From Thaumarchaeota archaeon CSP1-1 (GTDB lineage Archaea > Thermoproteota > Nitrososphaeria > Nitrososphaerales > Nitrosopumilaceae): a stretch of DNA of 64,000 bases. The stretch covers positions 142,659 through 206,658 of the forward strand of contig LDXL01000008.1 of assembly GCA_001443365.1 (NCBI GenBank), read 5' to 3'. Each line of letters opens with the position of its first letter. Position 1 is the stretch's first letter. The notes under the pieces are model-generated. The model was given only the letters and a program-made list of their open reading frames with translations. It was not told the DNA's origin and did not search any database. The translations under genes were made by a program, and so were the position numbers. Positions 24,575 to 31,861 of this stretch are shown piece by piece.

Positions 24575-25369
24575 ATGGGACTCAAAATTACTGATTTGCC
24601 TGTAGCAAATTACATGACTCCATACCCAATCTCAGTAAGTCCTGATATTTCGTTTGAGAGTGTAGTGGATTTTATGGCCAGTAGAGGTATTGGCAATCTG
24701 ATTGTAAGTGACAACTCGATTCCAAGTGGGGTTCTAACAGAAAGAGAGATACTACAATGCGCAGTTTCAACAGATGGTACTGCTAACAAAAAAGTTAAAG
24801 ATATTGGTTCACAACCTTTTCTCAAAATTACTCCAGATACCAGCGTTCTTCAAGCGGCAAAAATCATGATTTCAAAGCATTCAAGGCTTTTAGTATTTGC
24901 TGATGACGATAAATTGGTGGGAATAATTACAGCATCTGATATGGTAAGGGCTTTTAGAAAAACAGATGATACACCACCATTAGATAAGGTAATCAGTAAA
25001 AAAATTTACAAATGTTCTAGCAATGATTCTATTTTGGATGCTGCAAATCAAATGTATGAAAAAAAAATTGGTAGTGTGATAGTAACAGAGGCAAAAAAAT
25101 TTGGAATTTTTACAGAAAGGGATTTTCTTGTACATGTTTTAGCAAATGAAGTAGATATGAACAGGCCGGTTGGAGGTTATTCGTCTTGGCCATTACTTAC
25201 AGTAAAGGAAGGGATAACAGCAAATGCTGCAGCAAGTATTATGGCAGCTAACAATATCAAGAGGCTAGGATTGGTCCGAGACAGTTCATTGGTTGGTGTT
25301 GTGACTGCCAGAGACTTGGTTGATGCATATCAAAGTGGCTATTCAACCTCAAATCCATATGTAGACTGA
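24575..25369 (+). CDS. Four-CBS-domain protein, copy 1
   Basis: Four CBS motifs in 264 residues, with the loops GVLTEREILQ, GIITASDMVRAF, GIFTERDFLVHV and GVVTARDLVDAY. It would bind adenine nucleotides through its two Bateman modules. It is about the same length as, and clearly paralogous to, the protein at 26395 (shared NYMT-x-YPIS start and SIMAANNIKRL near the end). The gene is probably leaderless. Its 3' side runs straight into a UspA gene fragment. Confidence 0.92.
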   Translation: MGLKITDLPVANYMTPYPISVSPDISFESVVDFMASRGIGNLIVSDNSIPSGVLTEREILQCAVSTDGTANKKVKDIGSQPFLKITPDTSVLQAAKIMISKHSRLLVFADDDKLVGIITASDMVRAFRKTDDTPPLDKVISKKIYKCSSNDSILDAANQMYEKKIGSVIVTEAKKFGIFTERDFLVHVLANEVDMNRPVGGYSSWPLLTVKEGITANAAASIMAANNIKRLGLVRDSSLVGVVTARDLVDAYQSGYSTSNPYVD

Positions 25370-25371
25370 AA

Positions 25372-25511
25372 AAGAGATTATCAAATTTGCAAAATATTAT
25401 AATGCAGATTTAATCATAATGTCTAAGAGAAGAAAACGGGGATTCAAGGTATTTTGAAGCTTGGGAGTGTGTCTAGGAAAATTTTGCAATAGTTTAACTA
25501 TTACAATTTTA
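25372..25511 (+). pseudogene. Truncated UspA gene fragment plus flank, copied from the 28122 locus
   Basis: The sequence matches 28431-28545 almost base for base (AGAGATTATCAAATTTGCAA onward), then jumps to match 28619-28655, downstream of that gene. The 5' part of the gene is missing, a base is lost in TCAAGGT, and about 70 bp are deleted at a short AATTTTG repeat. It is a non-coding relic. Confidence 0.85.
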
Positions 25512-25529
25512 TCTCACAAGGCCATTGAG

Positions 25530-25590
25530 TAGGGCGTTAGCTTCCGCCCAACTAATCGTGAATAATACCATAAAACTGAACTTATTTTTT
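25530..25590 (+). ncRNA. Two-copy hairpin element, copy 2
   Basis: GGGCG-TTAGCTTC-CGCCC with the same flanking TAG, AAC, ATCGT, ACCATAAAACT and a T-rich end as at 21476. It lies between the UspA relic and the UspA gene at 25674. Confidence 0.45.
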
Positions 25591-25613
25591 ATATTTTTTA
25601 ATAAAAAATCACT

Positions 25614-25633
25614 TAAAATCATTAGAGATAATC
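25614..25633 (+). promoter_or_regulatory. Stress palindrome upstream of UspA 25674
   Basis: Reads TAAAATCA-TTAG-AGATAATC, centre 50.5 bp from the ATG. A TATA-like CTTTTAAGT lies about 27 bp before the start. Confidence 0.55.
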
Positions 25634-25673
25634 AGTTCTTCTACTTTTAAGTTAGATACCCAAATCTTGGTTA

Positions 25674-26105
25674 ATGCAAGTTAAGAGAATAATGGTTTGT
25701 CTTGATGGATCCAAAAATTCTCTACGAGGATTAGATGCAGCTATTTTTCTTGCTAAACAAAGTAACGCCACACTGATAGGGATTCACAGTGTTACTAAAT
25801 TCAGTCCTTTTACTGCAGTTCATACTCCTAAAATTAAAGAAAGCGATTGGTCAAACGAAGTAAGAGGAATAATCGGCGTTGCAAAGAAAGAAGTTGAGAA
25901 GGGTGGGATAAGTTTTGAACCAGTAGTAATTGCAGGAGCAGCAGCAGGGTATGATCTGACAACTTTTGCCAATAACCCAAAAAACAAAATTGATCATATT
26001 GTCATTGGTTCACGAGGACTAGGTTTTCCTAAGGAAATCTTTTTTGGAAGCACTTCAACTTTTATCTCACACAAAGCTAAAGCTCCAGTTACTATTGTAA
26101 AGTAA
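25674..26105 (+). CDS. Universal stress protein, UspA family
   Basis: A 143-residue member of the local subfamily that starts R-I-M-V-C-L-D-G-S-K-N-S-L-R-G. The ATP signature GSRGLGFPKEIFFGS is complete. The start codon immediately follows a TATA box at the leaderless distance. A small Cys-rich frame follows 8 bp after the stop, as a related one follows the UspA at 28122. Confidence 0.92.
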   Translation: MQVKRIMVCLDGSKNSLRGLDAAIFLAKQSNATLIGIHSVTKFSPFTAVHTPKIKESDWSNEVRGIIGVAKKEVEKGGISFEPVVIAGAAAGYDLTTFANNPKNKIDHIVIGSRGLGFPKEIFFGSTSTFISHKAKAPVTIVK

Positions 26106-26113
26106 TTCATACT

Positions 26114-26239
26114 CTGAAAACTAAGAAATGTATCTGCAATTGTGGTTGTGACAGAAAAATAATGAATGTCTATTATGATATATGCATCCATTGTTTACTA
26201 GGAAATCATAAACATCTGAGTAAAAATAGCCAATTTTGA
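26114..26239 (+). CDS. Small Cys-rich protein relic or CTG-started miniprotein
   Basis: An open frame with KCICNCGCDRK and DICIHCLLGNH. It aligns with the ATG-started 40-residue protein at 28661 (YCHCGSCGHEK...ECICCLSDH). No ATG, GTG or TTG is available upstream of the cysteines; CTG at 26114 is the nearest candidate. It may be translated from the UspA transcript or be decayed. Confidence 0.4.
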   Translation: MKTKKCICNCGCDRKIMNVYYDICIHCLLGNHKHLSKNSQF

Positions 26240-26335
26240 AAGTTAACTAAATCTTTTTGATCTAGTAAAGTATAATTTTTATCAGACTCAAATTTTGCTA
26301 AATTACTTTATGAATGAAAAACAGACTGATCTGGT

Positions 26336-26355
26336 AAATTCCATTTTTGATAATC
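26336..26355 (+). promoter_or_regulatory. Stress palindrome upstream of CBS 26395
   Basis: Reads AAATTCCA-TTTT-TGATAATC, centre 49.5 bp from the ATG. Confidence 0.55.
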
Positions 26356-26394
26356 AATTGCTATAATCAAATACTCTTTTTTTCAAATTAAAGT

Positions 26395-27189
26395 ATGGTG
26401 TTACACGTAACAGATCTTCCAGTTGGAAATTACATGACTGCTTATCCCATCTCCGTTCTTCCAGATGTTTCTCTTGGTGAGGCTATTGGTTTTATGGCAA
26501 GAAGAGGATTTGGCAATCTCATTGTAAGTGAAGAGGACGGAACTCCTTTAGGGATTCTTACAGAACGAGACATCTTGCAGCAAATAGTATCTACAAAAAC
26601 TCTTCCAAATGTGAAGATTAAAGAGGTTTCACAGCAACCTTTTGTGAAAATTAAGCCTGATACTAGCATACTAGATGCCGCAAAATCAATGATCTCCAAA
26701 AAAGCAAGATTGTTAGTTTTTGCAGATTCAGATAAGCTAGTAGGGATTGTGACAGCTTCAGATTTAGTCAGAGCTTTTAGAAGAACGTATGTCGCACCTA
26801 GCTTAGAGGAGGTAGTAAGCAAAAAGATTCACCGTATGTCATTTAACGAATCAATCTTAGATGCAGTCCAAATGATGTTTGAAAAAGGAATTGGCAGCGT
26901 TATTGTCGAGGGGTCTCATTCCGATTATGGAATTTTTACAGAAAGAGATCTTGTCTTCAAAGTACTTAACAATCACGTTCAGCTAGATGAAAAAATTGAA
27001 CTTTATTCATCATTTCCATTAATAACTGCTGAAGATGGCATACTGGCTAATGAAGCTGCGAGTATAATGGCAGCTAATAACATCAAAAGACTTGCATTAA
27101 AGGATCAGGATACAATTACTGGAATTGTTACAGCAAGAGATATTGTTGAGGCCTATCAAAACGAATCTCCTCATATAAAAAATTACTAA
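26395..27189 (+). CDS. Four-CBS-domain protein, copy 2
   Basis: A 264-residue protein with four CBS motifs (GILTERDILQQ, GIVTASDLVRAF, GIFTERDLVFKV, GIVTARDIVEAY), the same length and order as the protein at 24575. The two are products of a local duplication that also involved UspA and Cys-rich genes. Nothing distinguishes the ligand. Its promoter is of the same leaderless type with a TATA-like ATAATCAAATAC. Confidence 0.92.
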   Translation: MVLHVTDLPVGNYMTAYPISVLPDVSLGEAIGFMARRGFGNLIVSEEDGTPLGILTERDILQQIVSTKTLPNVKIKEVSQQPFVKIKPDTSILDAAKSMISKKARLLVFADSDKLVGIVTASDLVRAFRRTYVAPSLEEVVSKKIHRMSFNESILDAVQMMFEKGIGSVIVEGSHSDYGIFTERDLVFKVLNNHVQLDEKIELYSSFPLITAEDGILANEAASIMAANNIKRLALKDQDTITGIVTARDIVEAYQNESPHIKNY

Positions 27190-27408
27190 AACTTAATTTT
27201 TTACATTTAGAATTATAGTATTGAGAAAACAATATTGTTGCGAACCTAAGTGGGTTACACTACTTTTCTTACTTTTGTCACACTAAATAATTATCCAATT
27301 CATATTTAGACAAAGTATACTACTTGCATACTTGAGAATCAATGTTTTTCAGTATTATCTTGAATTGGTAATTTGACGTAATAAAAAAATAATGTTTTGA
27401 AGATCTAT

Positions 27409-27630
27409 TCAAAACTTGTTGTTTTTGACTTCTGCTGATAGCAAATCATGCAACATCTCTGCGTGTTTTTGTTCGTCGGTTTGGATAGTCTTCCAGGTCT
27501 TTTCAGCCTGAGTATCGCTACTTTTACTTGCATCTTCGATGTATCTGTTAACATGTGCAAGAAACTGCTGTTTTTTTGCTAACTGCTTTATAATGTTGTA
27601 ACAATTATCATTTAGGCATTGTTTTTGCAT
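27409..27630 (-). CDS. Small helical ferritin-like protein, copy 2
   Basis: A 73-residue paralogue of the protein at 22244, sharing MQKQCL-x-DNCYNI-x-KQL at the start and KTIQ-x-DE-x-KHA-x-LHDLL near the end. ATG at 27630 is preferred to one at 27645, because it aligns with the paralogue and lies 50.5 bp from the stress palindrome. Metal binding through E-x2-H is inference. Confidence 0.77.
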   Translation of the reverse strand: MQKQCLNDNCYNIIKQLAKKQQFLAHVNRYIEDASKSSDTQAEKTWKTIQTDEQKHAEMLHDLLSAEVKNNKF

Positions 27631-27670
27631 GATAATGTTAATCAATGATTTCTATTTGAATAACGAACTA

Positions 27671-27690
27671 GATTATCAAGCCTGAATGTG
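27671..27690 (-). promoter_or_regulatory. Stress palindrome upstream of 27630
   Basis: Reads GATTATCA-AGCC-TGAATGTG. The left half is perfect and the right half weak; the centre is 50.5 bp from the ATG. Confidence 0.5.
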
Positions 27691-28061
27691 TCATATACTA
27701 ATTACATCAATTCTACCGATCTTTTCAAATTAATTAGAATAAGATAGCTATTATCAGATTTGAAGATCATACCACTATGTTAAGTAAGATTTGTACATAA
27801 CACATTATGGCGAGAAAGTCAGAACATAGAAATATGTTAACAATTAAGCAAGGAAACAGGGAATTTTTCGGAAGGAACTGAAAACTCTTAAATGTTAGCT
27901 ACTCAGCAATGAGAAAGTACTGGCTTCTCGGCTATTTCTTAATTATTCCATAAAAATTTTAGTTGATTAATAGAAAAAATTACTTGTTGTACAATAACTC
28001 TTCTTTTTTTTCAAACTAGAACAGGTTTACTGATTTTTTCAATTCTCTAATTTTCATTTAA
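27691..28061. other. Gene-free stretch with a fossil of a CBS 5' region
   Basis: No gene is seen. At 27850-27900, GGAAACAGG, GGAACTGAAAA and a following CTCT-AA-TGT-AGCTA pattern align with 22838-22900, the upstream part and start of the CBS relic. It is probably another remnant of the same duplication. The remainder is AT-rich without clear structure. Confidence 0.4.
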
Positions 28062-28081
28062 TATAATCAATTTTGATAATT
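28062..28081 (+). promoter_or_regulatory. Stress palindrome upstream of UspA 28122
   Basis: Reads TATAATCA-ATTT-TGATAATT, centre 50.5 bp from the second ATG (28122) of an ATGATG pair. Confidence 0.5.
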
Positions 28082-28121
28082 TAACATCCTATTTTTTAGG
28101 ATCAGACTAAAATTTATCATG

Positions 28122-28586
28122 ATGAAACTAAAGAATATTTTAGTTCCTCATGCTGGGACACCAGGAGGAGATATAGCACTTAGAAAGGCAATTTATTTTG
28201 CAAAGCTATCAGGTGCCACAATTAACATTTTACATGTGGTTGAACCGATTTTAAAACCTCCAATATTTACTTTCAGCAAGTCAGAAGTAAAATCCATGCA
28301 AAAGGAATTAGATGCAACAACAAACAGGATCAAATCGGATATGGAGCAAGCAATGAAGAGACGTGCAACGCTTTGTCACTCAAAAAACATTAACGCCACT
28401 TACAAAGTCTCAGTTGGTTTGCCAGAACAAGAGATTATCAAATTTGCAAAATATTACAATACAGATTTAATCATAATGTCTAAGAGAAGAAAAATACGAG
28501 GATTCAAAGGTATTTTGAAGCTTGGGAGTGTGTCTAGGAAAATTTTGGAGAGTGTAAAAAGATCAGTTTTACTCTTTGACGCTTAA
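28122..28586 (+). CDS. Universal stress protein, UspA family, degenerate ATP motif
   Basis: The N-terminus LKNILVPHAGTPGGDIALRKA and C-terminal VLLFDA fit the fold, but the signature region reads MSKRRKIRGFKGILKLGS: the first two glycines are lost, so ATP binding is doubtful. It may be of the non-ATP-binding UspA type. A central helix is longer than in the other copies (QKELDATTNRIKSDMEQAMKRR). Part of this gene is the source of the pseudogene at 25372. Confidence 0.88.
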   Translation: MKLKNILVPHAGTPGGDIALRKAIYFAKLSGATINILHVVEPILKPPIFTFSKSEVKSMQKELDATTNRIKSDMEQAMKRRATLCHSKNINATYKVSVGLPEQEIIKFAKYYNTDLIIMSKRRKIRGFKGILKLGSVSRKILESVKRSVLLFDA

Positions 28587-28602
28587 TGTAGTTTTTAGAT
28601 CT

Positions 28603-28622
28603 CAAATTCAAATTTGAGAATT
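28603..28622 (+). promoter_or_regulatory. Stress palindrome upstream of the Cys-rich gene 28661
   Basis: Reads CAAATTCA-AATT-TGAGAATT, centre 48.5 bp from the ATG. It overlaps a longer inverted repeat TCTCAAATT/AAATTTGAGA. Confidence 0.5.
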
Positions 28623-28660
28623 TTGCAATTGTTTAACTATCACAATTCCACTTTACCAGC

Positions 28661-28783
28661 ATGAAAGAAGATCAATACTGTCATTGTGGCTCATGCGGTC
28701 ATGAAAAAGTAAATGAGTGTTATAAAAAAGAATGTATATGCTGTTTAAGTGATCACCAGGGCGCATTTGGTAAAAACCGATAA
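28661..28783 (+). CDS. Tiny Cys-rich protein, 40 residues
   Basis: An ATG-started miniprotein with C7, C9, C12, C20, C25, C27 and C28 (YCHCGSCGHEK, ECYKKECICCL). It probably binds zinc or another soft metal. Its own stress palindrome at the standard distance argues that it is a real gene. A degenerate relative follows the UspA gene at 25674. Confidence 0.68.
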   Translation: MKEDQYCHCGSCGHEKVNECYKKECICCLSDHQGAFGKNR

Positions 28784-28836
28784 AATTTTTCTAATTTAGG
28801 TTCATTGTCCATTTGTTTTAGTTTTTCAAAAAAAAA

Positions 28837-29349
28837 TTATTGCACTTGGATTGATTTTTTCTTTTGTACTTGGGTAGGGATAATTTTTGGTATTATTACA
28901 TCCAAAACTCCGTCAGTCAGTTTTGCTTGTGCTTTATCTGAATGAACCTTTTCTGGAAGTGGAAGTATTCTGTAATAAGAAACCTCACTTCTTTCACGCC
29001 TAAGGAAATTCTTTTTCTTCTCTTCAGCTTCTTCTTTATGTTTTGCTGAAATCTCAATAGAATTATCTGTTACGTTCAAATCTATTTCATTTTTCTTGAC
29101 GCCAGGAACATCCATCTTTATTCGTAGTTTATCCCCCTCGTCTATTATATCGCATGTACTTGGCACCATTTTTGGCATGGCAGGCATTGGCATTGATGGG
29201 AACTTGAAGGATGGAAATGATGCAAAGCTTCTTTCTAAGTCTCTTCTAAAATTTTCAAATGTCCTATCTAAATCTGTCCAACCGGAACCCCAAAATGGTG
29301 TCAATCCTTGTGCAGTTGATTTTGTAGGCTTTGTGGGTTTTTGTGCCAT
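28837..29349 (-). CDS. hsp20: Small heat-shock protein, Hsp20/alpha-crystallin family
   Basis: A 170-residue chaperone. After a disordered Pro/Thr/Lys N-terminus and a FASFPSFKFPSMPMPAMP stretch, the alpha-crystallin domain shows DKLRIKMDVPGVKKNEIDLNV, RSEVSYYRILPLPEKV and TDGVLDVIIPK. The tail IQVQ serves as the assembly motif. It is paralogous to the protein at 21601, but the arm differs. Confidence 0.95.
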   Translation of the reverse strand: MAQKPTKPTKSTAQGLTPFWGSGWTDLDRTFENFRRDLERSFASFPSFKFPSMPMPAMPKMVPSTCDIIDEGDKLRIKMDVPGVKKNEIDLNVTDNSIEISAKHKEEAEEKKKNFLRRERSEVSYYRILPLPEKVHSDKAQAKLTDGVLDVIIPKIIPTQVQKKKSIQVQ

Positions 29350-29387
29350 GAAGAATTATCTTCATCATTACTTAATTAGGTAACGAT

Positions 29388-29407
29388 GATTTCCTAAATT
29401 GATTCTC
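29388..29407 (-). promoter_or_regulatory. Stress palindrome upstream of Hsp20 29349 (weak)
   Basis: Reads GATTTCCT-AAAT-TGATTCTC, centre 48.5 bp from the ATG. Confidence 0.4.
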
Positions 29408-29439
29408 AACTTTGGAAATTAGACAAATTAAACAAAAAG

Positions 29440-29835
29440 TTATTCAACCTTAATTTTACTGCCACGAAATACTTTTGGTACATTAATTGTCAATCGTCCA
29501 TTTAAAAAATTGGATGTAATTTTCTTGTCATCTATTCCTCCTGGCAAAGTTACTCTCTTTTTGAAGTAATGAAATTCGCATTTAGACTCCAAATTCTCAT
29601 CACAATATGCTTCCCGTAATTTTGCTTCTATACTGATTACATTTCCAGTATCAAGAGCAACCGAAATACCGTCCTTATTCACAAGTGGAAGATCAAACTC
29701 TAATATCCATTTTGATTCAAGCTCTGTAATACATGAAAGAGGAGAAAGAATTTTTCCCTCTATATCATCAACTAATTTTGGATATAGAGCAGGGAAGATA
29801 TTTTTAATTTTAATTTTTTCGTTTCTTTTACTCAT
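29440..29835 (-). CDS. Divergent Hsp20-like protein
   Basis: A 131-residue alpha-crystallin-like protein: KWILEFDLPLVNKDGISVALDTGNVISIEAKL, then CEFHYFKKRVTLPGGIDDKKITSNFLNGRLTINVPK and the terminal IKVE. The N-terminal arm is short. It begins 7 bp after the PAC2 gene, so it is the last gene of the CBS-PAC2 operon rather than an independent heat-shock unit. Confidence 0.82.
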   Translation of the reverse strand: MSKRNEKIKIKNIFPALYPKLVDDIEGKILSPLSCITELESKWILEFDLPLVNKDGISVALDTGNVISIEAKLREAYCDENLESKCEFHYFKKRVTLPGGIDDKKITSNFLNGRLTINVPKVFRGSKIKVE

Positions 29836-29842
29836 TTTATAA

Positions 29843-30619
29843 TCATCCGTATATACGAGGCATCATACTACCAGGTTGTTTTCCTGCCTGTTGTTGCAGA
29901 GCAGATATAGTTTCTTGCATTAGATTTCTGTGCTGAATTCGTAAATGTTCTAACTTTTTCTTGATTTCAGTTGTGTCAATTTTTACCTTAAGTATTTTTG
30001 ATAAAACAGTAATAGCATGAACAGATGCTTCCGGATCTGGGAAAAATGGATGGCATTCACAATACAAAACTAAAGCTGGGATGTCAGATGCTCTAAAGGC
30101 AGAAATTACTACAGCGTCAGTACCAAATATTGTTCCAGAAATAAACTTTGGAATTTCATTATCATATAGCAACTTTTCAAGATTCTGGTGTGTTACTAGT
30201 CCGTATGCTTTAGGCGCATTTGGATCAGCATTTGGAGATTCTAAACCACTTACCATGATTGTCTTTCCAATATTGTTCTTTTTTGCAAATTCAATTACTG
30301 ATTCAGAAAAGTCATAGGCTAGTTCTGGGTCAAATGGTAAATCAGACGTTATCACATACAGATTGTCTTTGTTATAGACTCGAATAGGCCCAAAAATTTC
30401 ACCATTTTCAATAAAAAGTGTGGGTAAAATACCAGGATGCTCCATTTCACCAATTTGTTTCATTTTCAAATGATAAACAAGATAGGATATTGCAAAGGTG
30501 CCAATTAGTCCATTACTTGGAAAACCTACTAACAATACATTTTCTTTATTTTCAGATTGACTCAAGTAGACCAGGAGTCTCAATTTTTCTAATACTTGGT
30601 TTGAATCTTCTTTTTGCAC
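29843..30619 (-). CDS. PAC2-family proteasome assembly chaperone-like protein
   Basis: The domain runs from about residue 28: VLLVGFPSNGLIGTFAISYLV, then PTLFIENGEIFGPIRVY, TIMVSGLESPNADPN and an AxxLVLYCECHPFFPDPEASV strand, all typical of the PAC2 family. A C-terminal coiled segment ends QQQAGKQPGSMMPRIYG, reminiscent of the C-terminal tails that contact the proteasome. The first 23 codons overlap the end of the upstream CBS gene, so the real start may be later. Confidence 0.88.
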   Translation of the reverse strand: MQKEDSNQVLEKLRLLVYLSQSENKENVLLVGFPSNGLIGTFAISYLVYHLKMKQIGEMEHPGILPTLFIENGEIFGPIRVYNKDNLYVITSDLPFDPELAYDFSESVIEFAKKNNIGKTIMVSGLESPNADPNAPKAYGLVTHQNLEKLLYDNEIPKFISGTIFGTDAVVISAFRASDIPALVLYCECHPFFPDPEASVHAITVLSKILKVKIDTTEIKKKLEHLRIQHRNLMQETISALQQQAGKQPGSMMPRIYG

Positions 30620-31736
30620 GTTTAGATAATGTCCTACGCATTTTTTGGCTCAAAGTTTCAAAAACTTCGCCTAAATCCCACCCAGACTCTTTGAAGATAA
30701 AAGGTGCATAGTGAGGTGTAATGATCATTATTGATACTTCATACATTCCTTCTCTTCTTTTATTACTTCCAGTACGCTGCTTTTTTATTGACACTCTGGC
30801 TTCTTGTATTTCAGAGTAAACATTTCTAATTCTTTTAAGCGTATTAGAAAACTTTGATGTAATGAGATCAACATTTTTTTGCTCTTCTGGCATACCAACT
30901 ACATACAGTGGAATCTCGCTTTCAATTTTTGCTGCAAGCAAACTTAGAATGTCACGATATGTTATGATGCCTTGAAGCTTATCCCAAAGAGAAACTAGAC
31001 AACATGTTGTGTTAGTGTCAAGCATGCTTCGAATTATTGTATTAAGGTTATCAGTTGGTAAACATCTGGGAATGCGAGTACTGCCCATGTTTCCAATTCT
31101 GGCACCTAGATTTCCAACTTTTGTCATACTAAGAGATCTTTTTCCAAGTCTTTCTTGTGGATTTAGTGTTTGAAGTACATGGTATGAAGTCAAAACCTGG
31201 CGTACCGAGTTTTTGTCTATTACTGGGAGGTGGTCGATTTTTTTTGATATCATTAGCCTTCGAGCAGTGGCCAGGGGTTCGCTAGATTTTATTGTAATTG
31301 GATTTGCAGTGAGTATTAAATTGGCACCAATCCATTGATTACCCTTTTTTGAGAGAAGTTCAATAATGCTTTTTGCTGTGACACATCCAACAATTTTATT
31401 ATTTTCTAATACTGGGACTGCCCTAATCCTGTAGTGAGCAATTGTATTTGCAGCCTTTTGGACTAGATCATCTTTAGTGAGAGAATGAATTGGAGATAGG
31501 AATGGCCTAATGTTCATATCAGCAATATCCTTTCCTCCAAGAAGAGTCCTAACATTTGTAGTTAAAACATGGTCTCCTTCCATGCAAAAAACGTCATAGA
31601 CATCATTTTTAGTGATATCATGTATTACTCTGGAGACAGTAAATGATGGATCTATTTCGATAGCAGGGCTAACAAGAGGGCCTACCTTGGAGTTGTAAAT
31701 ATCCTTTAAATGCTCATAAATGGTTTCAGTAATCAT
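30552..31736 (-). CDS. Four-CBS protein fused to an HPF/RaiA-like domain
   Basis: Residues about 15-275 hold four CBS motifs (for instance GCVTAKSIIELL and GIITYRDILSLL). From about residue 285 the sequence EARVSIKKQRTGSNKRREGMYEVSIMIITPHYAPFIFKESGWDLGEVFETLSQKMRRTLSKR has the pattern of ribosome hibernation factors (sigma-54 modulation/HPF family), though this is a match by eye. A nucleotide-sensing module joined to a ribosome-silencing domain would link energy status to translation. ATG has an AGGAGA site 12 bp upstream, so this gene has a leader. Stop overlaps the next gene by 68 bp. Confidence 0.82.
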   Translation of the reverse strand: MITETIYEHLKDIYNSKVGPLVSPAIEIDPSFTVSRVIHDITKNDVYDVFCMEGDHVLTTNVRTLLGGKDIADMNIRPFLSPIHSLTKDDLVQKAANTIAHYRIRAVPVLENNKIVGCVTAKSIIELLSKKGNQWIGANLILTANPITIKSSEPLATARRLMISKKIDHLPVIDKNSVRQVLTSYHVLQTLNPQERLGKRSLSMTKVGNLGARIGNMGSTRIPRCLPTDNLNTIIRSMLDTNTTCCLVSLWDKLQGIITYRDILSLLAAKIESEIPLYVVGMPEEQKNVDLITSKFSNTLKRIRNVYSEIQEARVSIKKQRTGSNKRREGMYEVSIMIITPHYAPFIFKESGWDLGEVFETLSQKMRRTLSKRAKRRFKPSIRKIETPGLLESI

Positions 31737-31790
31737 TTGGGTATTCTCCTAGATTACCGAGATAAGAATTTTGCATTAAAAGAAATGCTT

Positions 31791-31810
31791 GATTTTCAAT
31801 TTTGATATTC
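31791..31810 (-). promoter_or_regulatory. Stress palindrome upstream of CBS-HPF 31736 (left of a three-half-site array)
   Basis: Reads GATTTTCA-ATTT-TGATATTC. The centre is 64.5 bp from the ATG, as expected for a gene with a leader of about 14 nt. Confidence 0.55.
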
Positions 31811-31823
31811 ATTAGTGAGATTC
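31804..31823 (+). promoter_or_regulatory. Stress palindrome upstream of CBS 31862 (right of the array)
   Basis: Reads GATATTCA-TTAG-TGAGATTC, centre 48.5 bp from the ATG at 31862. Confidence 0.55.
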
Positions 31824-31861
31824 TTATTCACATATTTAATAAATAAAATGAAAATAATCTC

